From the NCBI RefSeq assembly GCF_016894265.1, contig NZ_CP069791.1:1116001-1180000 (forward strand): DNA of 64,000 nt. The letters run 5' to 3'. The notes beneath the pieces are model-generated. The model had not been told where the DNA came from and searched no databases. It saw nothing but the letters and a program-made list of their open reading frames with translations. Numbering within the stretch: position 1 is the first letter of the stretch; every line of letters starts with the position of its first letter. This DNA comes from Corynebacterium tuberculostearicum. Its GTDB lineage: Bacteria; Actinomycetota; Actinomycetes; Mycobacteriales; Mycobacteriaceae. Shown one piece after another: positions 26,112 to 36,380 of the stretch. A program made the translations under genes and the position numbers.

Positions 26112-26997
26112 AACTACTGTTGTTGCTCGGCATGTCTCAAAAACTTATCCGCTTACGTCGCGGGGCTCTCAGCATCTCCTTTTTAAGAAAAAATCGGATC
26201 GGGGCGTTGAGGCATTGAAAGATATTTCATTCGTTTCCGAAGCCGGCGAGTCGATTGGCGTTGTTGGTCGAAATGGAGCGGGTAAATCAACCTTGTTCAA
26301 GCTTATATCTGGTGCAGAGTCACCATCACAAGGCGAGATATTTGTTTCATCAACTCCAACGCTCCTTGGTGTCTCATCTGCCTTGCAGGGGAAGCTAACA
26401 GGACGCGACAACATCCGCTTGGGACTTTTTGCGATGGGACTTTCTCCAGGCGAGGTGGAACAAATTGAGGGGGAGGTTGCAGAGTTTGCGGAAATAACTG
26501 ATGCGGTAGATCGGCCACTAAAGACGTACTCGTCAGGCATGCGAGCACGCCTGGTGTTTGCTGTCTCCACTGCCGTGCGACGAGAGATACTCCTAGTTGA
26601 TGAGGCTCTATCAACAGGAGATTCTGCTTTCGCGGATCGGGCGCAAGAGAGGATGAATAGCTTCTTAGATGAGGCAGGAACGGTGTTTATCGTGTCCCAT
26701 GGTGCAGGAACAATTAAGAAATACTGCAGTCGTGCGCTTTGGATACATGAGGGCCAAGTCATCATGGATTCATCAGCGGAGGAGACGTCAGATCTTTATG
26801 TCAAATGGAGCAAAATGCGGTCACGAGGTGAGAACGAACGAGCCGAAGAATTAATGGCGCGTTGCAGGCGTGACTACAAACCACCAAAGATACTTTTTGA
26901 TGACGAAGTCGCAAGGTTTCTGGACGCATCACCTTCAAGCTCACGGAAGAGGAGACACTTGAGGAGAAACAATCGCCAGTCTCGGGAGGATTCCTAA
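26095..26997 (+). CDS. ABC polysaccharide export ATPase (Wzt/TagH-like)
   Basis: A 300-residue ATPase. From ATG 26095 (GAGG six bases upstream; ATG 26101 is an alternative) the Walker A GRNGAGKST lies at 58-66. The signature is YSSGMRARLVF, Walker B is EILLVDEALSTGD, and the switch His is in IVSHGAG. The C-terminal 60 residues form a short charged, basic tail rather than the beta-sandwich that recognises a capped glycan in long Wzt proteins. Export is therefore probably not coupled to recognition of a terminal sugar by this subunit. It overlaps the permease upstream and the glycosyltransferase downstream (TAATG). Confidence 0.9.
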   Translation: MQMQNKTTVVARHVSKTYPLTSRGSQHLLFKKKSDRGVEALKDISFVSEAGESIGVVGRNGAGKSTLFKLISGAESPSQGEIFVSSTPTLLGVSSALQGKLTGRDNIRLGLFAMGLSPGEVEQIEGEVAEFAEITDAVDRPLKTYSSGMRARLVFAVSTAVRREILLVDEALSTGDSAFADRAQERMNSFLDEAGTVFIVSHGAGTIKKYCSRALWIHEGQVIMDSSAEETSDLYVKWSKMRSRGENERAEELMARCRRDYKPPKILFDDEVARFLDASPSSSRKRRHLRRNNRQSREDS

Positions 26998-28160
26998 TGC
27001 GGATTTTGGTTATTTGCAACGCTTACCCAAGCGAAGGAAACCTGTATCGAAACGGCTTTATTCATCGACGTGTCAAGGGGTATCAGTCGATGGGCATAAG
27101 CGTCTCCGTATTCTATAATCATCAACCGATAACACATCCATATACGTACTATTTTGATGGAGTGCAGGTAAGAGTTGGCAATGATGAAGCACTAGAACAG
27201 TTCGTGCGAAACTCAAGATTTGATGCGTGTTTGGTCCACTTTGCGGAACCATCACGAGTGCTTCCTCTCGAGCGGGCCAACGTGGATTGCCCCGTGATTA
27301 TTTGGATCCACGGTTTCGAAGCCGAAGCTTGGCATCGGAGGTGGTTCAATTTTGTTGATGGACCTGAATCAGCAGCGGCGCTGTTGGCTAAACGCGATAG
27401 TTATTATAAAGAACAGAATTCTTTTATGCATCGTCTAGGTGCTGAATCTAATTTAGACATAACTATGGTAAATGTTTCTCGTTGGTTCCGGGACATGGTC
27501 GTTGAGCCCGACAACGACTTGGACCTAGCTGGTAGCCCAGTAATTCCTAATTTTGTAGATGGAGATATATTTCGGTTCAATGCAAAGAAGCCTGAGCATC
27601 GCTTTCGTATCCTCTCGATACGCCCGTTTGCATCACGTAAATATGCAAACGACGTAACGGTGGGAGCCATATTAGAGCTTTCGAAGCGACCGTTTTTCGA
27701 ACGTCTTACGTTCACTTTGTGCGGTGACGGTGATTTGTTCGCGGAAACTGTTAAGCCAATAAAAAATATGAAAAATGTTAAATTGATTCGGAAATTCCAA
27801 ACGCAGCAGGCGATAAGCAAATTGCATCAAGAACATGGTGTGTTTCTGGCGCCGACAAGGTTCGATTCGCAAGGTGTGTCAATGTGCGAGGCGATGAGTT
27901 CCGGAATGGTTCCAGTTTCAACGGAAATCGCAGCGATCCCAGAATTTGTTGAGCAGCGTGCCAGCGGCCTATTGGCATCGCCAGAGTCTTCGTTGGAAAT
28001 AGCAGATCTGATTGAAGAGCTATATTTCGATCCTGAGCTATTTTTGAAGCTGTCGGAGAGTGCGTCCACCTCGATTCAACGCAAGTGCGGATGGAATGCG
28101 ACCATTGGTGAAGAAATCGCTTTAATTAAGAATCTGGTGAGGCATCATGAAGCAGGATAG
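26997..28160 (+). CDS. GT4-type glycosyltransferase
   Basis: A 387-residue GT-B protein. It begins MRILVICNAYPSEGNLYRN, has an acceptor-domain strand VIIWIHGFEAEAW, and carries the donor-domain features LSIRPFASRKYAND, LCGDGDLF and FLAPTRFDSQGVSMCEAMSSG, where the Glu of CEAM is the conserved E-x7-E type residue. Its ATG overlaps the ATPase stop, placing it firmly in the exporter operon. The next small gene overlaps its last 14 bases. Confidence 0.85.
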   Translation: MRILVICNAYPSEGNLYRNGFIHRRVKGYQSMGISVSVFYNHQPITHPYTYYFDGVQVRVGNDEALEQFVRNSRFDACLVHFAEPSRVLPLERANVDCPVIIWIHGFEAEAWHRRWFNFVDGPESAAALLAKRDSYYKEQNSFMHRLGAESNLDITMVNVSRWFRDMVVEPDNDLDLAGSPVIPNFVDGDIFRFNAKKPEHRFRILSIRPFASRKYANDVTVGAILELSKRPFFERLTFTLCGDGDLFAETVKPIKNMKNVKLIRKFQTQQAISKLHQEHGVFLAPTRFDSQGVSMCEAMSSGMVPVSTEIAAIPEFVEQRASGLLASPESSLEIADLIEELYFDPELFLKLSESASTSIQRKCGWNATIGEEIALIKNLVRHHEAG

Positions 28161-28506
28161 TGGTCAGTGGGAGCTTCGATACCGTGAGCTTGAAGCAACT
28201 TTAGGTTACCTTTATGCAGGAATGGCGTCATCCGCAAAAGGGCCGTGCAAACCGGTTGTTTCTGCTCGGATAAAAGAGATACGCAAAATCTCGGATCCCG
28301 AGCCGGCACTTGTCTGTCTTTTTGTGGGGGACAGCCCATTAGTAGAATTTCTACAGCTTTCTGGGGGGAAGCTAATTGAGAAACAGTATTCTTATTCCAA
28401 CACTGTTCAACTAAGAGCGGAAGCGGATTGCGTGGTCGTCAACTTGTTTTCGCCTGCCGGCGACGTTCTTGATGCAAGTGAGGTGGAAATTGATGCAAAA
28501 ATATAG
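28147..28506 (+). CDS. Unknown small protein of the glycan operon
   Basis: A 119-residue soluble protein that overlaps the preceding gene by 14 bases and the following glycosyltransferase by 14 bases, so it is coupled to both. It begins with a charged helix (WELRYRELEATLGYLYAGM), followed by beta-strand patterns (ALVCLFVGDSPLVEF, DCVVVNLFSP). I recognise no family. The overlap with glycosyltransferases on both sides suggests a partner subunit. Confidence 0.65.
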   Translation: MKQDSGQWELRYRELEATLGYLYAGMASSAKGPCKPVVSARIKEIRKISDPEPALVCLFVGDSPLVEFLQLSGGKLIEKQYSYSNTVQLRAEADCVVVNLFSPAGDVLDASEVEIDAKI

Positions 28507-30130
28507 TCGATCCTCAAGCTTTAGCAGGCAGAGGTACGTTATTTCCGGATTCATTAACTTGAACGTGACCGACGGCTCGGCGTTTTTCCTCGCAGGATTG
28601 ACGGCGATGTGCGCGCACCAGCCGTGGATCGAGGTTTTCCTGCTTTCTGCTAAGCCGATTACCCGTTCGTTTGTTACCGATGAACTTCGTCATTTTGATA
28701 ATGTTAAAGTGATTTCTCCGGGTGATGGCTCGCCGCTAGCACGGTTCGCGGAATGCGATACTGGAGAATCGCTCTCGAGGGTCAAATACGCGGATTTTGT
28801 CGCGAAGGTTTCGGATGAAGTAGACGCAAACATGATTTTCGTGCGAGATACGGAAGTTGGCTACTGGATAGCGGAACGACATCAAGAACTTCGCCGGAAA
28901 CTTAATGTTTATCTGACTGGGGTTGCCAGTTTGACTGAGTCACCGTCTATAGATGTTATTCGATTTATTGGAAGATTGGCTAAAGCGAATGTGACATTAC
29001 TTTTGCAAACAGAGGAGATGCGAAAGCGGTTGTTTGAGCTTGTGCCTAACGTATCGAGTACTGCTGTAGGCCTTTTGCCACCCCATATTCCTGATTCTCC
29101 AAGGTCCTTCGAAGAGCTATATCAGCCGAGTACTACCTCTTTAAAGTTAGCTTATGCAGGAAAATTCTTTTATCAGTGGAATACCGACCGAATGTTTGCG
29201 GCGGTTAAAGCGCTAGTCGTTGGCGAGAAACTCCCCATTCAAATGAGAGTCGCAGGGGATCAATTTCGGGCTGCTGGCGAAGATCCGTATTTTGTTGAAA
29301 ACACGAAATACCTGATGAAGTCCTTACCCGGGCTGAAGTGGTACGGAGCCCTACCCCGAGAATGGTCTCGGAAGCTGATTATGAACTGCGATGTCGGCTT
29401 GAGTTGGCGACGTCCTAGCTTGAATGATAGTACAGAGCTTTCATCAAAAGTGCTTGAATATGGCTCGCTGGGTAAACCGGTAATTCTCAATCCTACAGCA
29501 GCTCATAAACGGATATTTGGTAGCGATTATCCGCTGTTCGCTGAGTCAATGACGGAATTTAAGTGTTTACTTCGCGATATTGTAGGCGGTAAAATTGCAC
29601 TAAAAGACCCTGCTCAGAGATGTTTTTCGGTCGCGAAATCGCATTGGTATTCTAGTGTTTTTCCTGTATTCGTCAAGAGTATATCCACTTCCCAAGCTCC
29701 GAACCCGAACTATCGTTCAATTGTGATTGGTCCCCGGATGGTTCCTCCGGAGGATGTTCAAATCACAGACAAGGTCGTATGGTATGTCGAAGGACCGCGA
29801 CTTCATTTTGTCGTTGATCCTGAAGCGAAAGAAAGATTAAGCGATGCGATAGAGATTTGCGTGGCCGAGTATTTGCGTCGTTCCTCTCGTGTTTCTAGTG
29901 ATGACACGCTCGGCAGCAGTGATGGGGAACTTGAAGCTTACAACAAGTTGGACAATTGCAACTTAACGACAGGCGTAACACCTGTGGGCAGTGGCGGTAA
30001 TCCAAGCAATGCTAAAGGGAGAGCAAAGGCCTTTGCAAGGCGAACGCTAAAGCAGATGGAACGTCATCGATGGGGTGGATATTTCGCGCGGTGCCTCCGC
30101 CGTTTTTATAAGGCGACTCTGGGTAAATAG
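28493..30130 (+). CDS. Large glycosyltransferase-like protein
   Basis: A 545-residue protein from ATG 28493, with GAGGTGG a few bases upstream. The layout is GT-B like: an N-terminal domain with [19 protein letters not shown], a donor domain with [25 protein letters not shown] and the sequence [19 protein letters not shown] where GT4 enzymes bind the donor. About 130 variable residues follow, ending in a basic segment. The 37307-39466 protein has the same SSELDSSLELSTKALEYG-like block, so the two are related. It is the last gene before the insertion-sequence region. Confidence 0.78.
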   Translation: MQKYSRSSSFSRQRYVISGFINLNVTDGSAFFLAGLTAMCAHQPWIEVFLLSAKPITRSFVTDELRHFDNVKVISPGDGSPLARFAECDTGESLSRVKYADFVAKVSDEVDANMIFVRDTEVGYWIAERHQELRRKLNVYLTGVASLTESPSIDVIRFIGRLAKANVTLLLQTEEMRKRLFELVPNVSSTAVGLLPPHIPDSPRSFEELYQPSTTSLKLAYAGKFFYQWNTDRMFAAVKALVVGEKLPIQMRVAGDQFRAAGEDPYFVENTKYLMKSLPGLKWYGALPREWSRKLIMNCDVGLSWRRPSLNDSTELSSKVLEYGSLGKPVILNPTAAHKRIFGSDYPLFAESMTEFKCLLRDIVGGKIALKDPAQRCFSVAKSHWYSSVFPVFVKSISTSQAPNPNYRSIVIGPRMVPPEDVQITDKVVWYVEGPRLHFVVDPEAKERLSDAIEICVAEYLRRSSRVSSDDTLGSSDGELEAYNKLDNCNLTTGVTPVGSGGNPSNAKGRAKAFARRTLKQMERHRWGGYFARCLRRFYKATLGK

Positions 30131-30342
30131 CAGCAGAAAAATCCCTGACGAATCTCGAATCTGAGCTGTGAGTGCAGTCGTAAGAAAACTGGGCCTGACA
30201 ATACAAAGCATTTGTTTATGCAACTGATTGTGGCAAATGACCAGCGCGGGATAAGAGCCTCAAGTCGCTTGGTCGATGATCCTCTATCTGGAGGGTACTG
30301 GGTTTGTGACGGGCATGGACTTACATAGGAGATACTTGGCCC

Positions 30343-30569
30343 ATGACTGTTGCGAGGTACGATCAGGAGACCCGTGAGCGCGCGCTGCGCTTGTACTACG
30401 AGGCTGTGGCCGAAGATGGTGCCACGAAGTCCGGTGCACGCCGAAAGATCGGCGGGATGCTGGATATCAACCCAGTCACACTGCACAATTGGATCCGCAA
30501 AGCTGAGGCCACAAATGCGCAGGCAATGGCGGAATCCGAGCAGGAAAAAGACGCGGAGGTTGCCCAAGG
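30343..30569 (+). pseudogene. IS3-type transposase OrfA, N-terminal part
   Basis: About 75 residues of the OrfA helix-turn-helix protein remain ([19 protein letters not shown], then [16 protein letters not shown]). The frame runs into the inserted element. The matching C-terminal residues (KENRQLKEANEIL, ending DRTLK and a stop) resume at about 32048. Confidence 0.8.
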
Positions 30570-32036
30570 TCAAGTCCTGGGAAGTGGTGTATCTGGCTTT
30601 CGAGTATGTGGTTAATTTCGGGGGTGGGTGCTTGGGGCCATCTCGAGAGCGGGGTTGGTTAAGCATTAGGCGGCGATCTCCTTGCTGTCGGTGGGAGTGT
30701 CGTCGACGAGGTTGGCATCGATGATTTCCTTGGTCTGAGTCAGGCTGGTCAGCGACATGTAGCGTTTGCTGGATCCACTCATCGTGTTGTTCCGCAAGGA
30801 CGGCCCCGACCAGCCGGATGACGGCCTCACGGTTTGGAAAGATCCCGACGACGTCGGGGCGACGTCGGATTTCTCGGTTGAGCCGTTCCGGTGAGGTTAT
30901 TGGACCACATCTTGGTCCATACCGGTTTCGGTGCAGTAGTAAAAGCTAACAGCTCATCGAGTGATTCCTCCAGGTAGTCGGCCACATGAGGACACTTCTG
31001 CCCACAGAACTCTACAACCTCACGGGCCTGAGCCCAGACACTGTCAGCGTCGGGCTGATGGAAGCTAGTGTGAAACATCGCCGATAGCGTCGGCCATTGT
31101 GTTTTCGGCACCTGCGAGGAAAGGTTCTTCGCGAAGTGGGACCGGCACCGCTGCCAACTCGCCTGCGCTAAGCAGTCACCAACGGCTGCTTGGAAACCAC
31201 GATGTGCATCACTGGTGACGAGGAAAACCCCGGTCAGGCCACGGGCGATTAAGCCGCGGAAGAATTCAGTCCAAAAGGCAGTGGGCTCAGCCGTGGCGAC
31301 CTGCATGCCCAACAACTCCCGGTAGCCATCAGCGTTGACGCCGGTTGCTAGCAGCACGCTGGTTTTAGCAACGCGCCCGCCCTCGCGGACTTTGATAGTT
31401 AGCGCCTCGCACGAGATGTAGTAGTAGGGGCCTGGTCCAAGGGCCGGGTACAAAAGTCTGCAATTATTTCGTCCAGGTCGGTGGTCATCTTACTGTCTTA
31501 TGACTTCAACAGGTTATTAATCCCGACAGTAGCCACCAGATCATTCATTCTGCGGGTGGACACCCCCTTCAGATAACAGGTGGCGATGACTGTGGTCAAG
31601 GCGCGTTCTGTCCGGCTCCGACGCTCGAGTAACCAGTCTGGGAAGAACGCCCCAGTACGAAGTTTTGAAACGGCTACGTCAATGGAGCCAACACGGGTAT
31701 CAAGCCTGCGGTGGCGATACCCATTGCGCTTGTTAATCCGATCTGGCGAGACCGTGGCGTACTCGGCACCACACACCGAATCTGCTTGAGCGGACAGTAC
31801 CTGATTGATGAAATCCGTCAACATCTAGCGCATCAAGTCTGGAAAGGCCTGCGCCAGAACTTCTTCGATAGAGCCAGTCGGGTCGATGTGATTGAAATCA
31901 GCGGCCATCGTGGGTTTCTTCCTTTCGAGGAGATGTAGGAATTGATTCGAAAGGTGCCCGCGATGGTCGCCTGTATGCGCACCGGCACAAGGCTCACCGC
32001 GGGTTACAGATACACCACACAAAAGGACACAACCCT
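30569..32036 (-). mobile_element. Inactivated IS256-type element nested in IS3 orfA
   Basis: Limits are set by loss of the OrfA frame and by related end sequences: GTGGTGTATCTG occurs about 15-25 bp inside both ends in opposite orientation. An 8-bp target duplication is not clean (about GCCCAAGG against TCCGAACT), consistent with an old insertion. The two boundaries are good to perhaps 5 bp. Confidence 0.65.
30666..31908 (-). pseudogene. IS256-family transposase, frameshifted
   Basis: Reading leftwards from ATG 31908, the protein starts MAADFNHIDPTGSIEEVLAQ and continues in three or more frames. Breaks fall near 31825, near 31500 (with apparent loss of the part holding the first catalytic Asp) and near 30890. 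Diagnostic IS256 segments include NKRNGYRHRRLDTRVGSID, FLVTSDAHRGFQAAV and WQRCRSHFAKNL. A stop at 30666 closes the last frame. With this many breaks it cannot make active transposase. It is related to, but not the same as, the intact element at 44502. Confidence 0.85.
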
Positions 32037-33097
32037 TCCGAACTGTGCAAGGAGAATCGCCAGCTCAAAGAAGCAAACGAGATCCTTCAAGTTGGCCTCA
32101 GCTTTTTCGCCCAGGCGGAGCTCGACCGCACACTAAAATAGTCGTCGCATTTATCGACAGGTACCGGCACCACTATTCCGTCGAGCGGATGTGCCGGATC
32201 GTGCGCGGCGACCAAACCAATACGGGCATTTTGGAGTCGACGGATCGCCGCTATCGCAGCCGGGCTTGTGGTCCGACTGACCCCGAATGAGAAGACGCAT
32301 ATGCAGCACAAAGGCTCTACGATATCCGGGCTCGCCATAGGGGGGACGTCTACGGGCGCAGGAAGCTGTGGAAGGCTGCCCTGCGGGAAAGCTGGGCCAT
32401 AGGCCGCGACCTGGTAGGAAGGTTGATGAAAATCCTTGGCATCCAGAAAGTACTGCGGTGCACGGCGATCCGAACGACGCAGTCCCATCCCAGTGGCCCG
32501 CGCTGTGCTGACTGCTGCAAAGCCGCTTGGAATAGCGTTACTCATCCGAATCAGTGGTGGGTGGCGGATTTTACCTACGTATATACCCACCAGGGCTTGT
32601 GCTACGTTACAGTCATCACCGACGTCCATTCCAGGAGGATCCTTGGATGCACAGTGTCACGGACCAAACAGTCTGATTTCGTCCTGAATGCGCTGCGGCA
32701 GGCCTTGAGCGTTCAAAACCGCTACGACGCGAAGTTTAGTGCTGTGGGGCATCATCCACCACTCGGATGCCGGCTTTCAGTACACCAGCTTTCAACTGCG
32801 TACATTGATTGAGCGCGAAGGCATTACCGGGTCTCTATTGGCACCGTCGGTGATGCCTACGATAACGGGCTCATGGAGTCCACTATCGGGCTGTTTAAGA
32901 GCGGGGAGATCGACCATTCCAGGATGCGAACGTTCGCCACCTGGAAAGAGGTTGAACGGGCCCCGCTGAGTGGGTCAACTGGTACAACATCCGAACGCCT
33001 CCACGGCTCCATCGACTACGTCCCACCGATCGAATACGAGGCCTGCTACTATCACAATCATCCTAAAATGGACACGACCGAAGCCCAAGCGGCTTAA
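32037..33097 (+). pseudogene. IS3-type OrfA C-terminus and OrfB, frameshifted
   Basis: After the last residues of OrfA, the integrase-type OrfB follows. FIDRYRHHYSVERMCR is the start, WWVADFTYVYTHQGLCYV and ITDVHSRRILG belong to the DDE core, and HHSDAGFQYTS and VGDAYDNGLMESTIGLFK follow in other frames. At least three frame changes (near 32290, 32740 and 32840) separate these parts, so the gene is dead. Confidence 0.82.
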
Positions 33098-33594
33098 ACA
33101 CCGCCCGCCACAAACCTAGGCCGATTCAGTAGGTTGCGTGCACTTCGGGAAAGTGACATCCAAGTGATGGTTATTTTCCGAGATTTTCGGTGTTCGTCAA
33201 TGAAGTCGTCTCGAGTACCGAGCTCAGACTCTCCGCGTGGGCAGGTGTTTGTGCGTGGAAGAGAAGTGAGATGTTCCTGTTCCCGAAACGGATGTTGGTT
33301 GATGATAGCCTTTCGACAATTTAGTAATTGGTTTCAGAATTGACTCTCATGCGATATTCCGCGAGTGAATCCCTTGAAAAGAAAATAGCCGAGTGGGGAT
33401 GCTGAGTATTCAGGTTAAAGGCCTCGGCCTAATGTATTGGCTTGTTAAGCCTCTTTAGGCAGCATGACTTGTTGGGACTGTTGATTAGCACAGTCGACAC
33501 AGCGCTGGTGCTTAGTCAGGAAAATCGGGACCTGAGCGAACGCTTGAGTTCTGCACAAGCATGGCTAGTTACTCCGCAGGGGAGCGGCTAACAA
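33098..33594. other. Non-coding stretch after the IS3 relic
   Basis: Nearly 500 bp, low in GC. I see no gene longer than 70 codons with protein-like composition, no clear hairpin and no recognisable IS end. It lies between the IS3 relic and the stop of the minus-strand hydrolase. Confidence 0.5.
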
Positions 33595-34497
33595 TCAATC
33601 CCATTGCTTAGCAACTTCAGATGCGGGAGCAAAGCCGGCTTTTTTGTATTTTTGTTCCTCCGCAGATCCAATGGTCGAGGACTTAACATTTTCTATTATT
33701 GCTGCGATTTCTTCTTTGGGGCTTGGTGCATGTCCAGCCGGTCCATCAAATAGTGATATCCATACCCTAGATGTGTCGTCGAGTTCTTCAATGAATGGCT
33801 TTAGTTGATGGTTGAGGAAGCTCTGGTCGTTCCCGTTTTGAAGAACCAAGAGATCGAAGTTCTGTCCTGCGTTGACAACATCTGACAGATTGGTATTTAC
33901 GAAACTGGACTTAACGCGCATTGCCGGTGTTCTACCTTGAACCCTATGGCAAATTCGGAGGTATCGATCCAATGTCGACTTTGGAGACGCATCAAAGTTC
34001 AGGCGAGGGTTCATCGCGAGAACGATGGAGTCAGGGAAAAGCGAGCCGAAATTCGTGGCTGCATATCCGCCGCCGGAGCCTCCGAAAAGAATCGTGTGGG
34101 AGCTTGAAAGTTGGCTTAGACAGTGGTGGAGAATCGGGGCGAGGAGATTTGGTAGGGGGCCAAAGTCCTTGTCTCCGAGGAACCAAGCACACGAAATTGC
34201 TCCTTGGTCGAGGGATGGATCTGCGCAAGCAATTAAGTTTACTCCTGCAGCCTCTGAGAGAGCGTTGCCTTGCAAACAAGGGATTGTCCGTTGGCGCGGT
34301 GATAGGGCTCCATGAAAGACGATGAGCGTGGTATCGGACTTCCGATCCTTAATCAAGAGGTCAAGTTGGCGTCCTTTGTGCTCAATTGTATGTAGTCCAT
34401 CAGAGAGGGGGAGCTCAACGAAGTCTTGAATGGATGCGTAGTACTTGGAAACGCGCCAACGCTTAATGTCTCTTGGACGCTGGAATGGTTCAGCCAT
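33595..34497 (-). CDS. Alpha/beta-hydrolase-like protein
   Basis: A 300-residue protein with an alpha/beta-hydrolase core: strand LIVFHGAL (oxyanion region), the nucleophile elbow G-G-S-G-G in ILFGGSGGGYAATNFG with the catalytic Ser near residue 144, an Asp-bearing strand (FDLLVLQNGNDQSF) and a late GPAGHAPS that supplies the His. It is read against the direction of the glycan genes and is isolated between two insertion-sequence relics. Its composition matches the island. Hydrolases of this kind in surface-glycan loci can act as acyl or acetyl esterases; the substrate here is unknown. Confidence 0.7.
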   Translation of the reverse strand: MAEPFQRPRDIKRWRVSKYYASIQDFVELPLSDGLHTIEHKGRQLDLLIKDRKSDTTLIVFHGALSPRQRTIPCLQGNALSEAAGVNLIACADPSLDQGAISCAWFLGDKDFGPLPNLLAPILHHCLSQLSSSHTILFGGSGGGYAATNFGSLFPDSIVLAMNPRLNFDASPKSTLDRYLRICHRVQGRTPAMRVKSSFVNTNLSDVVNAGQNFDLLVLQNGNDQSFLNHQLKPFIEELDDTSRVWISLFDGPAGHAPSPKEEIAAIIENVKSSTIGSAEEQKYKKAGFAPASEVAKQWD

Positions 34498-34689
34498 AGC
34501 GGTCGTTCCTTCCGGGAAGGCAGATTGGAGTTGTTGTTTTCATCATAGATTGGCTCCACTCGACTTAAAAATCTCTTACTTTCGTTGACTCCACCAGGCA
34601 TTCGCCGAACCCGCGTGACCCACGATATATGTTGATCGCCCAAGACATCTGTCGTTTCCGCTGGATCTATTTCCGGTGAAAAACGGACC

Positions 34690-36020
34690 TGACCCCGTTA
34701 GGTAGACACCTCGGATTCCAGCCAGTGTGGTTGGGAAAGAAGGTAATCTACCACCATGCCCGCGTCAAGGTTTACACGGAACAGTTCCAGCGCGACGCCG
34801 TCGCGATGTTCGAGGCGAGCCCAGATGCTTCGATGGGCAAAGTCGCAGAAGAGCTCGGGATCAATCGCTCGACCCTGGGATATTGGTACAAGCAGATTGG
34901 TACCAACGTTGCCACTAATGATGCAGACTCGTCACCGGCAGCTAAGCTTGCTGATGCGGAGCGAATTCGCCAGCTAGAGCGCGAATACAAGCGGCTTAGT
35001 GAAGAGCGTGAAATTCTGCGCACGGCCGCGAAGTATTTTGCGGAAGAGCCGACTTGGTGATCCGCTTCCAGTTCGCCTGTGACCATATCCCCGACTACTC
35101 GGTTAAGCGGATGTGCGAAGTTCTAAACCTTAACCGGTCTTCGTACTACAAGTGGAAGCATTCGGCTCCACGTCGTCGCCAGCGCCTTTTAGATGATGCT
35201 CTGGTGGCAGCTGAGATCCAGGCCACTTTCGACGCTGAAAACGGCGCCTGGGGCGCTCGTCGCATCACTGCCGAACTCAACGACCCCACACGTCGCGACG
35301 GTGCTACAACCCCAGCCAAGCGGATCAATCGCAAAAGGTGGCCCGCATGATGCGGGCCTAGAACCGGTTCGAATTTTAGAAGAAGCGCAGGATCAAGACC
35401 ACTGCGCGCGACAAAGGCCGGCGCGTGTTCGCAGTCTTGGTGAACCGTGACTTCACCGCCTGCGCTCCGAATCGTGTACTTGTCGGCGACATTACGTATC
35501 TGCTGATCGCCGACGGAACGAACATGTACTTGGCAAGAGCTATTGATTGTTTCTCCCGCAAACTCATTGGGTTTGCTATCGCAGCTCACATGCATACCGA
35601 ACTGGTAGAAGAAGCCCTCGAAAACGCTTCCCACCTGCGAGGAGTTTTTGACGGTGCGATTTTCCACTCAGATCACGGAAGCGTCTACACCTCATCGCAG
35701 ATCCAAGCAACATACAGGCGCTTAGGCGTTACCTAGTTGATGGGCGCGGTGGGAACCAGCGCGGGTAATTCGCTCGCTGAATCGTTTAACACAGCGTTGA
35801 AGTGAGAGATCCTCAATGATACGAAGACGTTTGCCAACCAGCTGATCTGCCGTAGGAATGTCTTTCGCTGGTGCGTGCGCTACAACGCTTACCGCCGACA
35901 CACTTGGTGCGGATATCAAACTCCCGATGAGTTTGAATCGCAAACCGCATAAAGAGTGATAGGCTTACGCCTACATTTTGTTCACCCCAAGGTGTCTACT
36001 TTCTGGCGGTCGGGCCCCAC
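34690..36020 (+). mobile_element. Second IS3-type element, decayed
   Basis: GTAGACACCT at 34702-34711 is repeated in inverse at 35990-35999, inside longer imperfect inverted repeats of about 25 bp, and encloses an OrfA/OrfB transposase pair. No target duplication is evident. The element is different from the IS3 relic at 30343. Confidence 0.75.
34725..35952 (+). pseudogene. IS3-type transposase OrfA-OrfB with stop codons
   Basis: OrfA (to 35060) reads YTEQFQRDAVAMFEASPDAS and LGINRSTLGYWYKQIG with a C-terminal coiled coil. It appears to have lost a base just after its normal ATG, since the frame is reached only from an upstream GTG. OrfB overlaps from 35054 (DYSVKRMCEVLNLNRSSYY), then meets stops at about 35360, 35377, 35736 and 35803 while the DDE core (GDITYLLIADGTNMYLAR, HSDHGSVYTS) remains recognisable. 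Not functional as read. Confidence 0.85.
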
Positions 36021-36380
36021 TTATCTTTGCGAGGCGTATATCCGTTTGAAGAGAGTACTAACAGCAAGGCATAAACTTTATATGGGTCGTATGCCCCTGG
36101 AAAATCTGTCTAGCAGCTAGAACGCTCGATCAGTAGAAGGCCAGTTGTTTTGGATTCTCCTTTACTGTAATTAATCCATGGAATGGCTAAAAGCTTGTAA
36201 AGTGCGATATTTTGCGAGGTGGGCGTCTCAAGTGATGCCGTGAATTCAGTCAACTGATAGACTCTTACGGGCAGAATTTAACCGGAGCAGCACGCTGTTT
36301 GACGGCTATCACAGTGCAAAACCGGTATTTTACGGGACTGAAAGTTGGGTAACCCTTGTTGTGGTCGGAAATGGAGAAAA
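36021..36380. other. Intergenic region before the second glycan block
   Basis: A 360-bp AT-rich gap between the IS3 relic and the next gene. It may hold the promoter for the following two genes, but no convincing -35/-10 pair or hairpin was found. Confidence 0.4.

Larger units (their letters stand above)
30343..33097 (+). mobile_element. Decayed IS3-family element carrying a nested IS256-type element
   Basis: Plus-strand pieces at 30343-30569 and 32037-33097 together make an IS3-type OrfA/OrfB transposase; the 1.45 kb between them is a different, IS256-type element on the minus strand. Order of events: IS3 arrived first, IS256 inserted into its orfA, then both decayed by frameshifts. The outer inverted repeats of the IS3 element could not be placed with confidence, so its ends are approximate. 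Confidence 0.75.

Noticed and set aside
26303..26614. 103-codon minus-strand frame in the ABC ATPase gene
   Set aside because: Antisense of a gene with complete Walker and signature motifs.
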